Below, in pieces: positions 9,417 through 16,214 of a stretch of DNA of 24,516 nucleotides. Made by a program: the position numbers and the translations under genes. The notes under the pieces are model-generated. The model made no database searches and had not been told where the DNA came from. It worked only from the letters and a program-made list of their open reading frames with translations. The first letter of the stretch is position 1, and every line of letters begins with the position of its first letter. The stretch spans positions 64,542-89,057 of the forward strand of contig NZ_MRXX01000003.1 in NCBI RefSeq assembly GCF_016642265.1. The letters are read 5' to 3'. The DNA is from Streptococcus lactarius. Its GTDB lineage: Bacteria > Bacillota > Bacilli > Lactobacillales > Streptococcaceae.

Positions 9417-11075
9417 ATGCTATTAGAAATTTCGATTAAGAACTTCGCCATTATCGAAGAGATTTCTCTCAATTTTGAAAAGGGAATGACGGTACTGACG
9501 GGGGAAACGGGTGCCGGGAAATCCATCATTATCGATGCTATGAACATGATGCTGGGGAGCCGTGCAACGATGGATGTCATTCGCCACGGAGCGCCAAAAG
9601 CCGAGATCGAAGGCCTCTTCAGCGTGGAGAGCAACCGCCACTTGACGGCTATTTTTGAAGAGCAAGGGTTAGAGTGGACTGATGAGTTGATCATTCGCCG
9701 TGAGATCTTGCAAAATGGCCGTAGTGTCAGTCGAATCAATGGTCAGATGGTGAATTTGTCTGTCTTAAAGGCAGTAGGGCAACATTTGGTGGATATCCAT
9801 GGCCAGCATGATCAGGAAGAACTTATGCGGCCCCAATTGCATATCGCCATGCTGGATGAATTTGGAGACGCAGCCTTTTTCCAAACCAAAGCCGCTTACC
9901 GTCAGACCTTTGAAGACTACAAACGTCTGCGCAAACAAGTAGTGGAACTCCAGCGAAACCAGCAGGAAAATAAGGCTCGGATTGAAATGCTTGAGTTTCA
10001 AATTGCTGAGATTGAAGCAGTTGCCTTGGAAGTGGATGAGGATGTGCGTCTGGAGCAAGAACGCCAACGCCTGCTCAATCACAAAATGATTGCCGATACC
10101 CTCACCAATGCCTATACCATGCTAGATGCAGAAGATTTCTCTAGCCTCACCAATGTTCGATCAGCCATGAACGATCTGGAAAGTATCGAAGAATATGATC
10201 CAATCTACAAAGAGCTCTCAGGCCAGTTGGCGGAAACCTTTTATGCCCTTGAGGACATTACCAAGCGCCTCGAAGATGTGGTTGATGGTCTGGAGTTTGA
10301 TGGCAATCGCCTCATGCAGGTGGAATCGCGTTTGGATTTGATCCACTCGATCACGCGCAAGTATGGCGGCCAAGTCAAGGACGTCTTAGAATACCTGGCG
10401 CAAATCACTAAAGAATATAGCCTCCTCACTGGAAGTGACCTCTCGTCTGAGGACTTGGAAAAAGAACTCAAACGTTTGGAAAAGAGTTTGGTTACCTTGG
10501 CTCAGGATTTGAGTGATCAGCGGCATGCATTGGCCCAAGCTTTGGAAAATGAAATCCAACAAGAATTAGCAGACCTCTATATGGACAAGGCTCGTTTCCA
10601 AGTGCGCTTTAGCAAGGCTAAGTTCAATCGGGAGGGCAATGAAGCGGTCGAGTTTTATATTTCAACCAACCCAGGTGAGGACTTTAAACCCCTTGTCAAG
10701 GTAGCGTCTGGTGGGGAATTATCTCGCTTGATGTTGGCTATTAAGTCTGCTTTTTCTCGAAAAGAAGGAAAAACCAGTATTGTCTTTGATGAGGTGGATA
10801 CAGGTGTCTCTGGGCGCGTGGCCCAAGCCATTGCAGCGAAAATTCACAAAATCGGCCAGAATGGGCAGGTGCTTGCTATTTCTCACCTACCTCAAGTCAT
10901 TGCAGCAGCAGATTATCAATTCTATATTGAAAAAATTAGTGATGCCCACTCAACTGTATCGACTGTGCGCCTCTTAAATCAGGAAGAACGCATTGAAGAA
11001 ATTGCCAAGATGCTGGCAGGTGAGGATCTCACAGAAGCTGCTCGCCAACAGGCAGCCCAACTTCTGAAACGGTAA
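9417..11075 (+). CDS. recN: DNA repair protein RecN
   Basis: An SMC-like ATPase that acts at double-strand breaks and, in streptococci, in transformation-linked recombination. It has 552 residues. Walker A is GETGAGKS near residue 30-37. A coiled-coil pair occupies the middle (about 150-390). The ABC signature ASGGELSRLMLAIK and Walker B SIVFDEVDTGVSG follow, then the H-loop SHLPQVIAAAD. It starts 6 nt after argR with only a poor ribosome site, so it depends on readthrough and coupling. The window shows no LexA/HdiR-type operator near it. Confidence 0.96.
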   Translation: MLLEISIKNFAIIEEISLNFEKGMTVLTGETGAGKSIIIDAMNMMLGSRATMDVIRHGAPKAEIEGLFSVESNRHLTAIFEEQGLEWTDELIIRREILQNGRSVSRINGQMVNLSVLKAVGQHLVDIHGQHDQEELMRPQLHIAMLDEFGDAAFFQTKAAYRQTFEDYKRLRKQVVELQRNQQENKARIEMLEFQIAEIEAVALEVDEDVRLEQERQRLLNHKMIADTLTNAYTMLDAEDFSSLTNVRSAMNDLESIEEYDPIYKELSGQLAETFYALEDITKRLEDVVDGLEFDGNRLMQVESRLDLIHSITRKYGGQVKDVLEYLAQITKEYSLLTGSDLSSEDLEKELKRLEKSLVTLAQDLSDQRHALAQALENEIQQELADLYMDKARFQVRFSKAKFNREGNEAVEFYISTNPGEDFKPLVKVASGGELSRLMLAIKSAFSRKEGKTSIVFDEVDTGVSGRVAQAIAAKIHKIGQNGQVLAISHLPQVIAAADYQFYIEKISDAHSTVSTVRLLNQEERIEEIAKMLAGEDLTEAARQQAAQLLKR

Positions 11076-11097
11076 GAGAGAAAGAAGGATTAAAACG

Positions 11098-11826
11098 ATG
11101 TCAGAATACTTTGTAGTCGGAGATATTCACGGAAAAGCCCACATGCTTGAAGAGCTTATGACAGAGTGGGATGGAGAGGCTCAATTAGTTTTTCTAGGGG
11201 ATTTGATCGACCGTGGTGAAGATAGTAGAAGGTCCATCGAGATTGTAAAAGACTACGTAGACCACCACGGGGCTATTTGTCTTTCTGGAAACCACGAGTA
11301 CATGTTTTTAGCTTGGCTGGACAATCCAGAAGAACGCTATGATCATTACCGAAGAAATGGTGGGGATACGACCATCAATTCACTATTAGGTCGACCACTT
11401 GATACTCCTGTGGATGGGATTGCGGATGCCCAAGCAGTTGAGCATGCTGCTCCTGACTTGGTGGCCTTCATTCGTAGTTTACCTTTTGACTATGAGACAG
11501 AGACCTATTACTTTGTCCATGCTGGGGTGGATCTAACCCTTGAAAATTGGAGAGAAACAACGGACTACCAAAAGGTCTGGATCCGAAAACCATTCCATGA
11601 GGCTAAAAACCATACAGGGAAATGGATCGTTTTTGGACATACTCCGGTCTATGGCCTACTCAAGGAACCGATCGGAACAGAAAAGCTTTGGATATCCGAC
11701 CAAAAAATGGGGGTCGATGGGGGAGCTGTCTATGGTGGTGTTCTCCATGGTTTGGTCTTGGATGATCAAGGCATCGTCCAAGACCATGTCCTTCACAATA
11801 CAGGCTTTTCTGCAGCTGACGACTAA
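11098..11826 (+). CDS. Calcineurin-like metallophosphoesterase (PPP/Ap4A hydrolase type)
   Basis: A 242-residue cytosolic phosphoesterase. The metal-binding motifs appear in order: GDIHG (residues 8-12), GDLIDRG (about 35-41), GNHEYM (about 65), and later His residues in VHAGVD and FGHTPVYG. This set is typical of PPP-family serine/threonine phosphatases and symmetrical bis(5'-nucleosyl)-tetraphosphatases. Sequence alone does not choose between a protein and a dinucleotide substrate. It sits 22 nt after recN with a purine-rich ribosome region, so it is probably the last gene of that operon. Confidence 0.9.
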   Translation: MSEYFVVGDIHGKAHMLEELMTEWDGEAQLVFLGDLIDRGEDSRRSIEIVKDYVDHHGAICLSGNHEYMFLAWLDNPEERYDHYRRNGGDTTINSLLGRPLDTPVDGIADAQAVEHAAPDLVAFIRSLPFDYETETYYFVHAGVDLTLENWRETTDYQKVWIRKPFHEAKNHTGKWIVFGHTPVYGLLKEPIGTEKLWISDQKMGVDGGAVYGGVLHGLVLDDQGIVQDHVLHNTGFSAADD

Positions 11827-11868
11827 GAGCAGAGTTTAAGAGCCTTCCATGCAAAAGCCGCTGTTTTT

Positions 11869-11877
11869 TGGTATAAT
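11869..11877 (+). promoter_or_regulatory. Extended -10 promoter of the degV gene
   Basis: TGG followed by TATAAT (11872-11877), 36 nt before the ATG. No clear -35 hexamer. Confidence 0.6.
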
Positions 11878-11913
11878 GGAGGCAGAACATTCTTAGGAAG
11901 AGTATAGAATTAT

Positions 11914-12747
11914 ATGGCAAATATTAAAATAGTGACAGACTCGTCCGTTACGGTTGAGCCTGAAGTGGTTGAAGCATATGGGATTACCATTGTGCCACTT
12001 TCAGTGATGGTGGATGGAGTCCTTTATTCAGATAGTGAGTTAGGAGAAGGTGATTTTCTACGCTTGATGCAGTCTAGCAAAAATCTACCCAAGACAAGCC
12101 AACCACCGGTTGGAGTTTTTGCGGAGGTGTATGAAAAGTTAGCTGCAGATGGGGCCCATATCGTTTCGATTCACATGTCCCATATCTTGTCAGGAACAGT
12201 AGAAGCAGCCCGTCAAGGGGCGACTCTCTCCGGAGTGGATGTGACCGTGATTGACAGTAGCTTCACTGACCAAGCGATGAAGTTTCAAGTGGTTGAAGCA
12301 GCTAAATTGGCCAAAGAAGGAGCAGATCTAGAAACTGTCTTAGCCCGTATCGAAGAGGTCAAAGAAAAAACAGAATTGTTCATCGGGGTTTCCACTCTGG
12401 AAAATCTGGTCAAAGGTGGCCGGATTGGCCGTGTTTCAGGACTCCTGAGCTCTCTTCTCAATATCCGTGTGGTGATGGAGATGAAGGATGACAAGCTTGA
12501 GCCAATTGTTAAAGGACGTGGCAATAAAACCTTTAAAAAATGGTTGGATGAGTTGACAGAAAAACTGTCCCACAAGAAGGTAGCAGAAATTGGGATCTCG
12601 TATGCAGGGACACCAGATTGGGCCAATGAAATGAAGGCTCAGCTCCAATCTTTAGTGGAAAAATCCATTTCCGTACTAGAAACTGGATCCATTATTCAAA
12701 CCCATACAGGTGAAAATGCCTTTGCCGTTTTGGTCCGATATGAATAA
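11914..12747 (+). CDS. DegV family fatty-acid-binding protein (FakB type)
   Basis: A 277-residue DegV protein. Members act as FakB subunits that present exogenous fatty acid to the kinase FakA for incorporation into membrane lipid. Key visible elements are KIVTDSSV at the N-terminus, the carboxylate-binding TSQPPVG near 65, [11 protein letters not shown], and [11 protein letters not shown] with the conserved Arg near 170. No signal peptide is present. In pneumococcus a DegV/FakB protein also lies beside the HU gene (from memory, the one linked to polyunsaturated fatty acids), so an orthologous role is plausible but inferred from position. It is followed 112 nt later by HU, which has its own promoter. 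Confidence 0.9.
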   Translation: MANIKIVTDSSVTVEPEVVEAYGITIVPLSVMVDGVLYSDSELGEGDFLRLMQSSKNLPKTSQPPVGVFAEVYEKLAADGAHIVSIHMSHILSGTVEAARQGATLSGVDVTVIDSSFTDQAMKFQVVEAAKLAKEGADLETVLARIEEVKEKTELFIGVSTLENLVKGGRIGRVSGLLSSLLNIRVVMEMKDDKLEPIVKGRGNKTFKKWLDELTEKLSHKKVAEIGISYAGTPDWANEMKAQLQSLVEKSISVLETGSIIQTHTGENAFAVLVRYE

Positions 12748-12782
12748 GGTCTAATAAAAGTTTGAAAAAATGGGTTTTGTAC

Positions 12783-12811
12783 TTGACCTAAAGGTATTTT
12801 TTAGATATTAT
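12783..12811 (+). promoter_or_regulatory. HU promoter
   Basis: -35 TTGACC (12783-12788), 17-nt spacer, -10 TATTAT (12806-12811). The early leader has a small hairpin, AGGC (12822-12825) with GCCT (12831-12834). GGAGG (12845-12849) stands 9 nt before the ATG. The arrangement suits a highly expressed gene. Confidence 0.8.
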
Positions 12812-12858
12812 AGTACTGTTAAGGCGTAAAGCCTAAAAAAAATTGGAGGATTTGTTAA

Positions 12859-13134
12859 ATGGCTAACAAACAAGATTTGATCGCAAAAGTGGCAGAAGCT
12901 ACAGAATTGACTAAGAAAGACTCAGCAGCAGCAGTTGACGCTGTATTTGCAGCAGTTTCATCTTACCTTGCAAAAGGTGAAAAAGTTCAATTGATCGGTT
13001 TTGGTAACTTTGAAGTTCGTGAACGTGCAGCTCGTAAAGGTCGCAACCCACAAACTGGTAAAGAAATCAAAATCGCAGCTTCTAAAGTTCCAGCATTCAA
13101 AGCTGGTAAAGCTCTTAAAGAAGCAGTTAAATAA
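12859..13134 (+). CDS. hup: Nucleoid-associated protein HU
   Basis: A 91-residue DNA-bending histone-like protein, the only HU/HlpA type in most streptococci and likely essential there. The sequence carries the family core [24 protein letters not shown] in the beta-arm region (about 46-69) and the C-terminal helix [13 protein letters not shown]. Codon choice is strongly biased to the preferred set (for example GCA, GGT, CGT, AAA), as in gpmA and unlike the DNA-repair genes. A strong terminator follows. Confidence 0.97.
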   Translation: MANKQDLIAKVAEATELTKKDSAAAVDAVFAAVSSYLAKGEKVQLIGFGNFEVRERAARKGRNPQTGKEIKIAASKVPAFKAGKALKEAVK

Positions 13135-13150
13135 TTGCATTTTGAAAAGT

Positions 13151-13177
13151 CATCCTAGTTTTCTAGGATGCTTTTTT
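13151..13177 (+). terminator. HU terminator
   Basis: Perfect 8-bp stem CATCCTAG (13151-13158) with CTAGGATG (13163-13170), TTTT loop, then C and six T (13172-13177). Confidence 0.92.
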
Positions 13178-13178
13178 G

Positions 13179-13208
13179 TTGGACAGACTTTGGTTCTCAG
13201 CGTATAAT
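13179..13208 (+). promoter_or_regulatory. Promoter of the 51-residue membrane protein gene
   Basis: -35 TTGGAC (13179-13184), 18-nt spacer, perfect -10 TATAAT (13203-13208), just after the HU terminator. Confidence 0.7.
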
Positions 13209-13234
13209 AAGAAATACGAAAGAGAGGATCCGCT

Positions 13235-13390
13235 ATGCGCTTGATTGTAGGATTAGTAGCCATCTTATTTCTTCGCCCTATTTTGTATCTCCTAAAAGGC
13301 CTGTGGTGGGTGCTGGAGTTTTGTTTTATGATCCTTGTGGTCAAGATCATTCTCGGTAGCGTGCGTTGGATGACCAGCTGGATTGGCTGA
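13235..13390 (+). CDS. Small hydrophobic protein, 51 residues, function unknown
   Basis: Translation begins MRLIVGLVAILFLRPILYLL and ends RWMTSWIG. The protein has two hydrophobic runs (about 3-20 and 22-42) separated by a single Lys, with three Arg and two Lys placed near their ends, so it is probably a small membrane protein. Evidence that it is expressed: AGAGGA (13223-13228) stands 6 nt before the ATG, and a TTGGAC/TATAAT promoter with 18-nt spacing lies directly upstream. No family is recognised. It sits alone between the HU terminator and the PerR promoter. It could alternatively be a leader peptide or chance ORF, but the promoter and ribosome site argue against chance. Confidence 0.65.
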   Translation: MRLIVGLVAILFLRPILYLLKGLWWVLEFCFMILVVKIILGSVRWMTSWIG

Positions 13391-13479
13391 GAGTGAGATG
13401 GAATTGATATGTTTAGCTATTTGCTCACTGCCAACAATTTCGAACCACGAAGATTTAGCGATAGACCTTAAAAAAAATC

Positions 13480-13495
13480 ATTCTAATTAGAGAAT
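13480..13495. promoter_or_regulatory. Candidate Fur/PerR-type operator
   Basis: Imperfect inverted repeat ATTCTAATTAGAGAAT, with ATTCT and AGAAT arms around an AT core. It resembles streptococcal Per boxes and overlaps the -35 region of the promoter ahead of the PerR-like gene, so autoregulation is possible. The match is by eye only. Confidence 0.4.
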
Positions 13496-13508
13496 TTAGC
13501 TTGAAACA

Positions 13509-13517
13509 TGTTATAAT
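13509..13517 (+). promoter_or_regulatory. Extended -10 promoter of the perR-like gene
   Basis: TGT followed by TATAAT (13512-13517), 47 nt before the start codon. The -35 region is poor and is occupied by the candidate operator. Confidence 0.65.
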
Positions 13518-13563
13518 AAGGTGATCGGTTGATCCAAATAAACTTTGGAAAGGGGGAAACATA

Positions 13564-14010
13564 GTGAACGCATTGCATCGTAAGGAAGAAGAATGTGTAG
13601 AAGAAATCTTGCAGAGTCTGCGTACCAAGGGCATTCGGATAACGGATACCCGTAGAGCTGTTCTAGCCTATCTAGTGGCGAGTCATGAACATCCAAGTGC
13701 TGAGAAGATTTATCGCGATTTGTTGCCTCAATTTCCGGGTATGAGTTTGGCTACCGTATATAACAACATCAAAGTTTTGATAGACGAGGGGGTTGTTTCT
13801 GAGATCAAGGTTCGAAACGATACCACGACCTATTTCGATTTCATGGGCCATGAACATTTGAATGTTGTCTGTGAAAAATGTGGCCGCATTGCCGATGTTG
13901 AAATCGATGTGCCTGATCTTCGTGAAGAAGCCGCCAGTCAGAGTGGCTATTTGATCACCAAGACCCAGATGACGGTCTATGGCATTTGCCCCGACTGTCA
14001 GAAACATTAA
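13564..14010 (+). CDS. perR: Fur-family transcriptional regulator, PerR-like
   Basis: A 148-residue metal-dependent repressor. The N-terminal winged helix (about 15-85) includes GIRITDTRRAVLAYL, HPSAEKIYRDL and the recognition helix MSLATVYNNIKVLIDEG. The C-terminal dimerisation domain has the regulatory metal ligands in YFDFMGHEHLNVVC and two CxxC pairs (CEKC and CPDC) for structural zinc. The HEH pattern and the Asp preceding it fit PerR (H2O2-sensing) better than Fur or Zur. The start is GTG, preceded by AAAGGGGG; no upstream ATG fits. PerR in streptococci controls peroxide defence and metal genes. No such target lies beside it, except a possible operator at its own promoter. Confidence 0.88.
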   Translation: MNALHRKEEECVEEILQSLRTKGIRITDTRRAVLAYLVASHEHPSAEKIYRDLLPQFPGMSLATVYNNIKVLIDEGVVSEIKVRNDTTTYFDFMGHEHLNVVCEKCGRIADVEIDVPDLREEAASQSGYLITKTQMTVYGICPDCQKH

Positions 14011-14023
14011 AGTGAGAGAAACC

Positions 14024-14044
14024 AGAGCCGTCAGGCTCTTTTTT
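14024..14044 (+). terminator. perR terminator
   Basis: AGAGCC (14024-14029), GTCA loop, GGCTCT (14034-14039), then five T. Confidence 0.85.
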
Positions 14045-14080
14045 GTGACAAATTGCACTTTTCCAACGTCGGGACTAGCT

Positions 14081-14109
14081 TTTTCATGTGAAATCTAGTA
14101 AAATAGAAT
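14081..14109 (+). promoter_or_regulatory. gpmA promoter
   Basis: -35-like TTTTCA (14081-14086), 17-nt spacer, -10 TAGAAT (14104-14109). An overlapping TAAAAT (14099-14104) could serve instead. AAAGGAG precedes the gene. Confidence 0.55.
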
Positions 14110-14153
14110 AGAAAAACGGGGACAACCTCGAAGAATAAAAGGAGATCCATCAA

Positions 14154-14846
14154 ATGGTAAAATTGGTTTTTGCTCGCCACGGTGAGTCTGAATGGAACAA
14201 AGCTAACCTTTTCACTGGTTGGGCTGATGTTGATTTGTCTGAAAAAGGTACACAACAAGCGATCGACGCTGGTAAATTGATCAAAGAAGCTGGTATCGAA
14301 TTTGACCAAGCATACACTTCAGTATTGAAACGTGCGATCAAAACAACAAACCTTGCGCTTGAAGCATCTGACCAACTTTGGGTTCCAGTTGAAAAATCAT
14401 GGCGTTTGAACGAACGTCACTACGGTGGTTTGACTGGTAAAAACAAAGCAGAAGCTGCTGAACAATTTGGTGATGAACAAGTTCACATCTGGCGTCGTTC
14501 ATACGATGTATTGCCTCCTGCTATGGCACATGATGACGAACATTCAGCACACACAGACCGTCGTTACGCTTCACTTGATGACTCAGTCATTCCAGATGCT
14601 GAAAACTTGAAAGTTACCTTGGAACGCGCTCTTCCATTCTGGGAAGATAAAATCGCTCCAGCTCTTAAAGACGGTAAAAACGTATTCGTAGGAGCACACG
14701 GTAACTCAATCCGTGCCCTTGTAAAACATATCAAAGGCTTGTCAGACGATGAAATCATGGGTGTAGAAATCCCTAACTTCCCACCATTGGTATTCGAATT
14801 TGACGAAAAATTGAACGTTGTGAAAGAATACTATCTTGGAAAGTAA
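14154..14846 (+). CDS. gpmA: 2,3-bisphosphoglycerate-dependent phosphoglycerate mutase
   Basis: Interconverts 3- and 2-phosphoglycerate in glycolysis through a phosphohistidine. It has 230 residues, normal for dPGM. The catalytic RHGESEWN sits at residues 8-15, the substrate loop [14 protein letters not shown] follows, then [16 protein letters not shown] near 85-100 with the catalytic Glu. The second catalytic His is in [13 protein letters not shown] near 183. Codon bias is extreme (like HU), as expected for a glycolytic gene. A ribosome site AAAGGAG lies 11 nt before the ATG. It is flanked by terminators on both sides, so it is monocistronic. Confidence 0.97.
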   Translation: MVKLVFARHGESEWNKANLFTGWADVDLSEKGTQQAIDAGKLIKEAGIEFDQAYTSVLKRAIKTTNLALEASDQLWVPVEKSWRLNERHYGGLTGKNKAEAAEQFGDEQVHIWRRSYDVLPPAMAHDDEHSAHTDRRYASLDDSVIPDAENLKVTLERALPFWEDKIAPALKDGKNVFVGAHGNSIRALVKHIKGLSDDEIMGVEIPNFPPLVFEFDEKLNVVKEYYLGK

Positions 14847-14856
14847 GTTCAAAGTG

Positions 14857-14868
14857 AGTCTATAGACT
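14857..14868. repeat. Perfect 12-bp palindrome after gpmA
   Basis: AGTCTATAGACT, starting 10 nt after the gpmA stop. A second small inverted repeat, TCAAC (14889-14893) with GTTGA (14901-14905), lies between it and the terminator. The transcript 3' end of gpmA may therefore fold into three consecutive hairpins. Confidence 0.5.
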
Positions 14869-14922
14869 TAAGATTAAGTGTTTTATTGTCAACTACAGTG
14901 GTTGATGATAAGCTGATATTGA

Positions 14923-14950
14923 GAGAGGACCAGTTTGGTTCTCTCTTTTT
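14923..14950 (+). terminator. gpmA terminator
   Basis: GAGAGGACCA (14923-14932), GTT loop, TGGTTCTCTC (14936-14945), one G-U pair, then five T. Confidence 0.92.
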
Positions 14951-14971
14951 AATTTAAGAGTTGTTTTCCTG

Positions 14972-14977
14972 TAAAAT
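14972..14977 (+). promoter_or_regulatory. Candidate -10 of sbcDC
   Basis: TAAAAT 29 nt before the sbcD start. No good -35 is visible. GGAGA precedes the sbcD ATG. Confidence 0.4.
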
Positions 14978-15005
14978 AGGAATATGACTGAACTAGGAGA
15001 CTGTA

Positions 15006-16214
15006 ATGAAGTTTTTACATACGTCAGATTGGCATGTGGGTCGAACCCTCAATGGCTGGTCTTTATTAGAAGAGCAGGAGTGGGCTTTTCAACAAATTGT
15101 GGATTTGGCTATTAGCGAAAAAGTGGATGGAGTCATCATTGCTGGGGACCTCTATGACCGTGCGGTGCCCCCTGTGGATGCGATTAAACTTTTTAATAAA
15201 ACCTTGGCCCGCTTGGTCTTGGAAGAGCAGATTCCAGTCTATGCTATCAGTGGTAATCACGACGGGGCTGAACGTTTGCATTTTGGGCGTGACTTCTTTC
15301 AACCTCAGGGCCTTCATTTAAGCACTCGTTTGGAGGAGGCTTTTGAGCCACTTGAGTTGGGGGATTGCCAGATTTTCCTGCTTCCCTTCATCGACCCTAT
15401 TGATGCCCGTATTTACTATAAGGACGACAAGGATAAGGAAATTCAGAAGATTGGTGATGCCTTGACCTACATTATAAAGGATATGGAAAAAGCTTTTGAT
15501 CCTAAAAAAGCCCATATTTTGGTGACGCATTTCGCGGTTTCTAAGAAGGATGATAGGGATGGTCAAAATCTACGGGAATTGATGTTGTCTGAAACTAGCA
15601 ATACGGTAGGTGGTCTTACCAATGTGACCAGTGACCTTTTCAAAGCTTTCGATTATGTGGCCTTAGGGCATATCCATACGCGCTTTGCCAGTCCTACCAA
15701 GCGCGTGCAATATTCAGGCAGTCCAATCGCCTTTAATGTCAAGGAAGCCAAGCGTAAGGAAGAAAAGGGTGTCTACATTCTGGATTTGGATGCGTCTGGT
15801 GATTTGTCTCAGACCTTCCATCCTCTAGAGGTCAGACGGCCGATTGTGGTCTTACAGAAGCCTTTTGAAACCTTGATGTCACCTGAATTTTATAAGGAGC
15901 AACCTTGTCAAAAAGCCTGGTTTGCCTTTGATATTCAACTGTCCAGTCGTAAGGAATTAGAGGGCATCAATGTGCGTGCCCGTCTGGAAGAAATTTATGG
16001 GACAGACATTGTAGAAATTACTTTCAGTCGTCTAGGTGATGTTAGGGAAGAAAACTTGACTGTTAATCATCACTTAAAAGATTTGGAAATGCAGTCACCT
16101 CAGGAAATCGTATTTGATTTTTACCAGACAGTGACTGGGGGCGATGTCTTGTCTGAGAGACAGACTGCCCTTGTGGAAAGTATTTTTGAGGAGATTGAGA
16201 GGAGTCGACAATGA
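15006..16214 (+). CDS. sbcD: Exonuclease SbcCD nuclease subunit SbcD
   Basis: Mre11-like nuclease that, with SbcC, cleaves DNA hairpins and protein-blocked ends. It has 402 residues. The five phosphoesterase motifs are visible in order: HTSDWHVGR (5-13), AGDLYDRAVPP, SGNHDGAERL, THFAVS and ALGHIHT. The C-terminal part (about 280-390) is the capping and SbcC-binding region. The gene ends in a 4-nt overlap (ATGA) with sbcC, so the two subunits are translationally coupled. The ATG follows GGAGA within 6 nt. Confidence 0.96.
   Translation: MKFLHTSDWHVGRTLNGWSLLEEQEWAFQQIVDLAISEKVDGVIIAGDLYDRAVPPVDAIKLFNKTLARLVLEEQIPVYAISGNHDGAERLHFGRDFFQPQGLHLSTRLEEAFEPLELGDCQIFLLPFIDPIDARIYYKDDKDKEIQKIGDALTYIIKDMEKAFDPKKAHILVTHFAVSKKDDRDGQNLRELMLSETSNTVGGLTNVTSDLFKAFDYVALGHIHTRFASPTKRVQYSGSPIAFNVKEAKRKEEKGVYILDLDASGDLSQTFHPLEVRRPIVVLQKPFETLMSPEFYKEQPCQKAWFAFDIQLSSRKELEGINVRARLEEIYGTDIVEITFSRLGDVREENLTVNHHLKDLEMQSPQEIVFDFYQTVTGGDVLSERQTALVESIFEEIERSRQ

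Noticed and set aside
12285..12626. Long antisense reading frames inside degV, clpE and recN
   Set aside because: They lie opposite well-supported genes in the complementary phase, lack ribosome sites and show no family motif.
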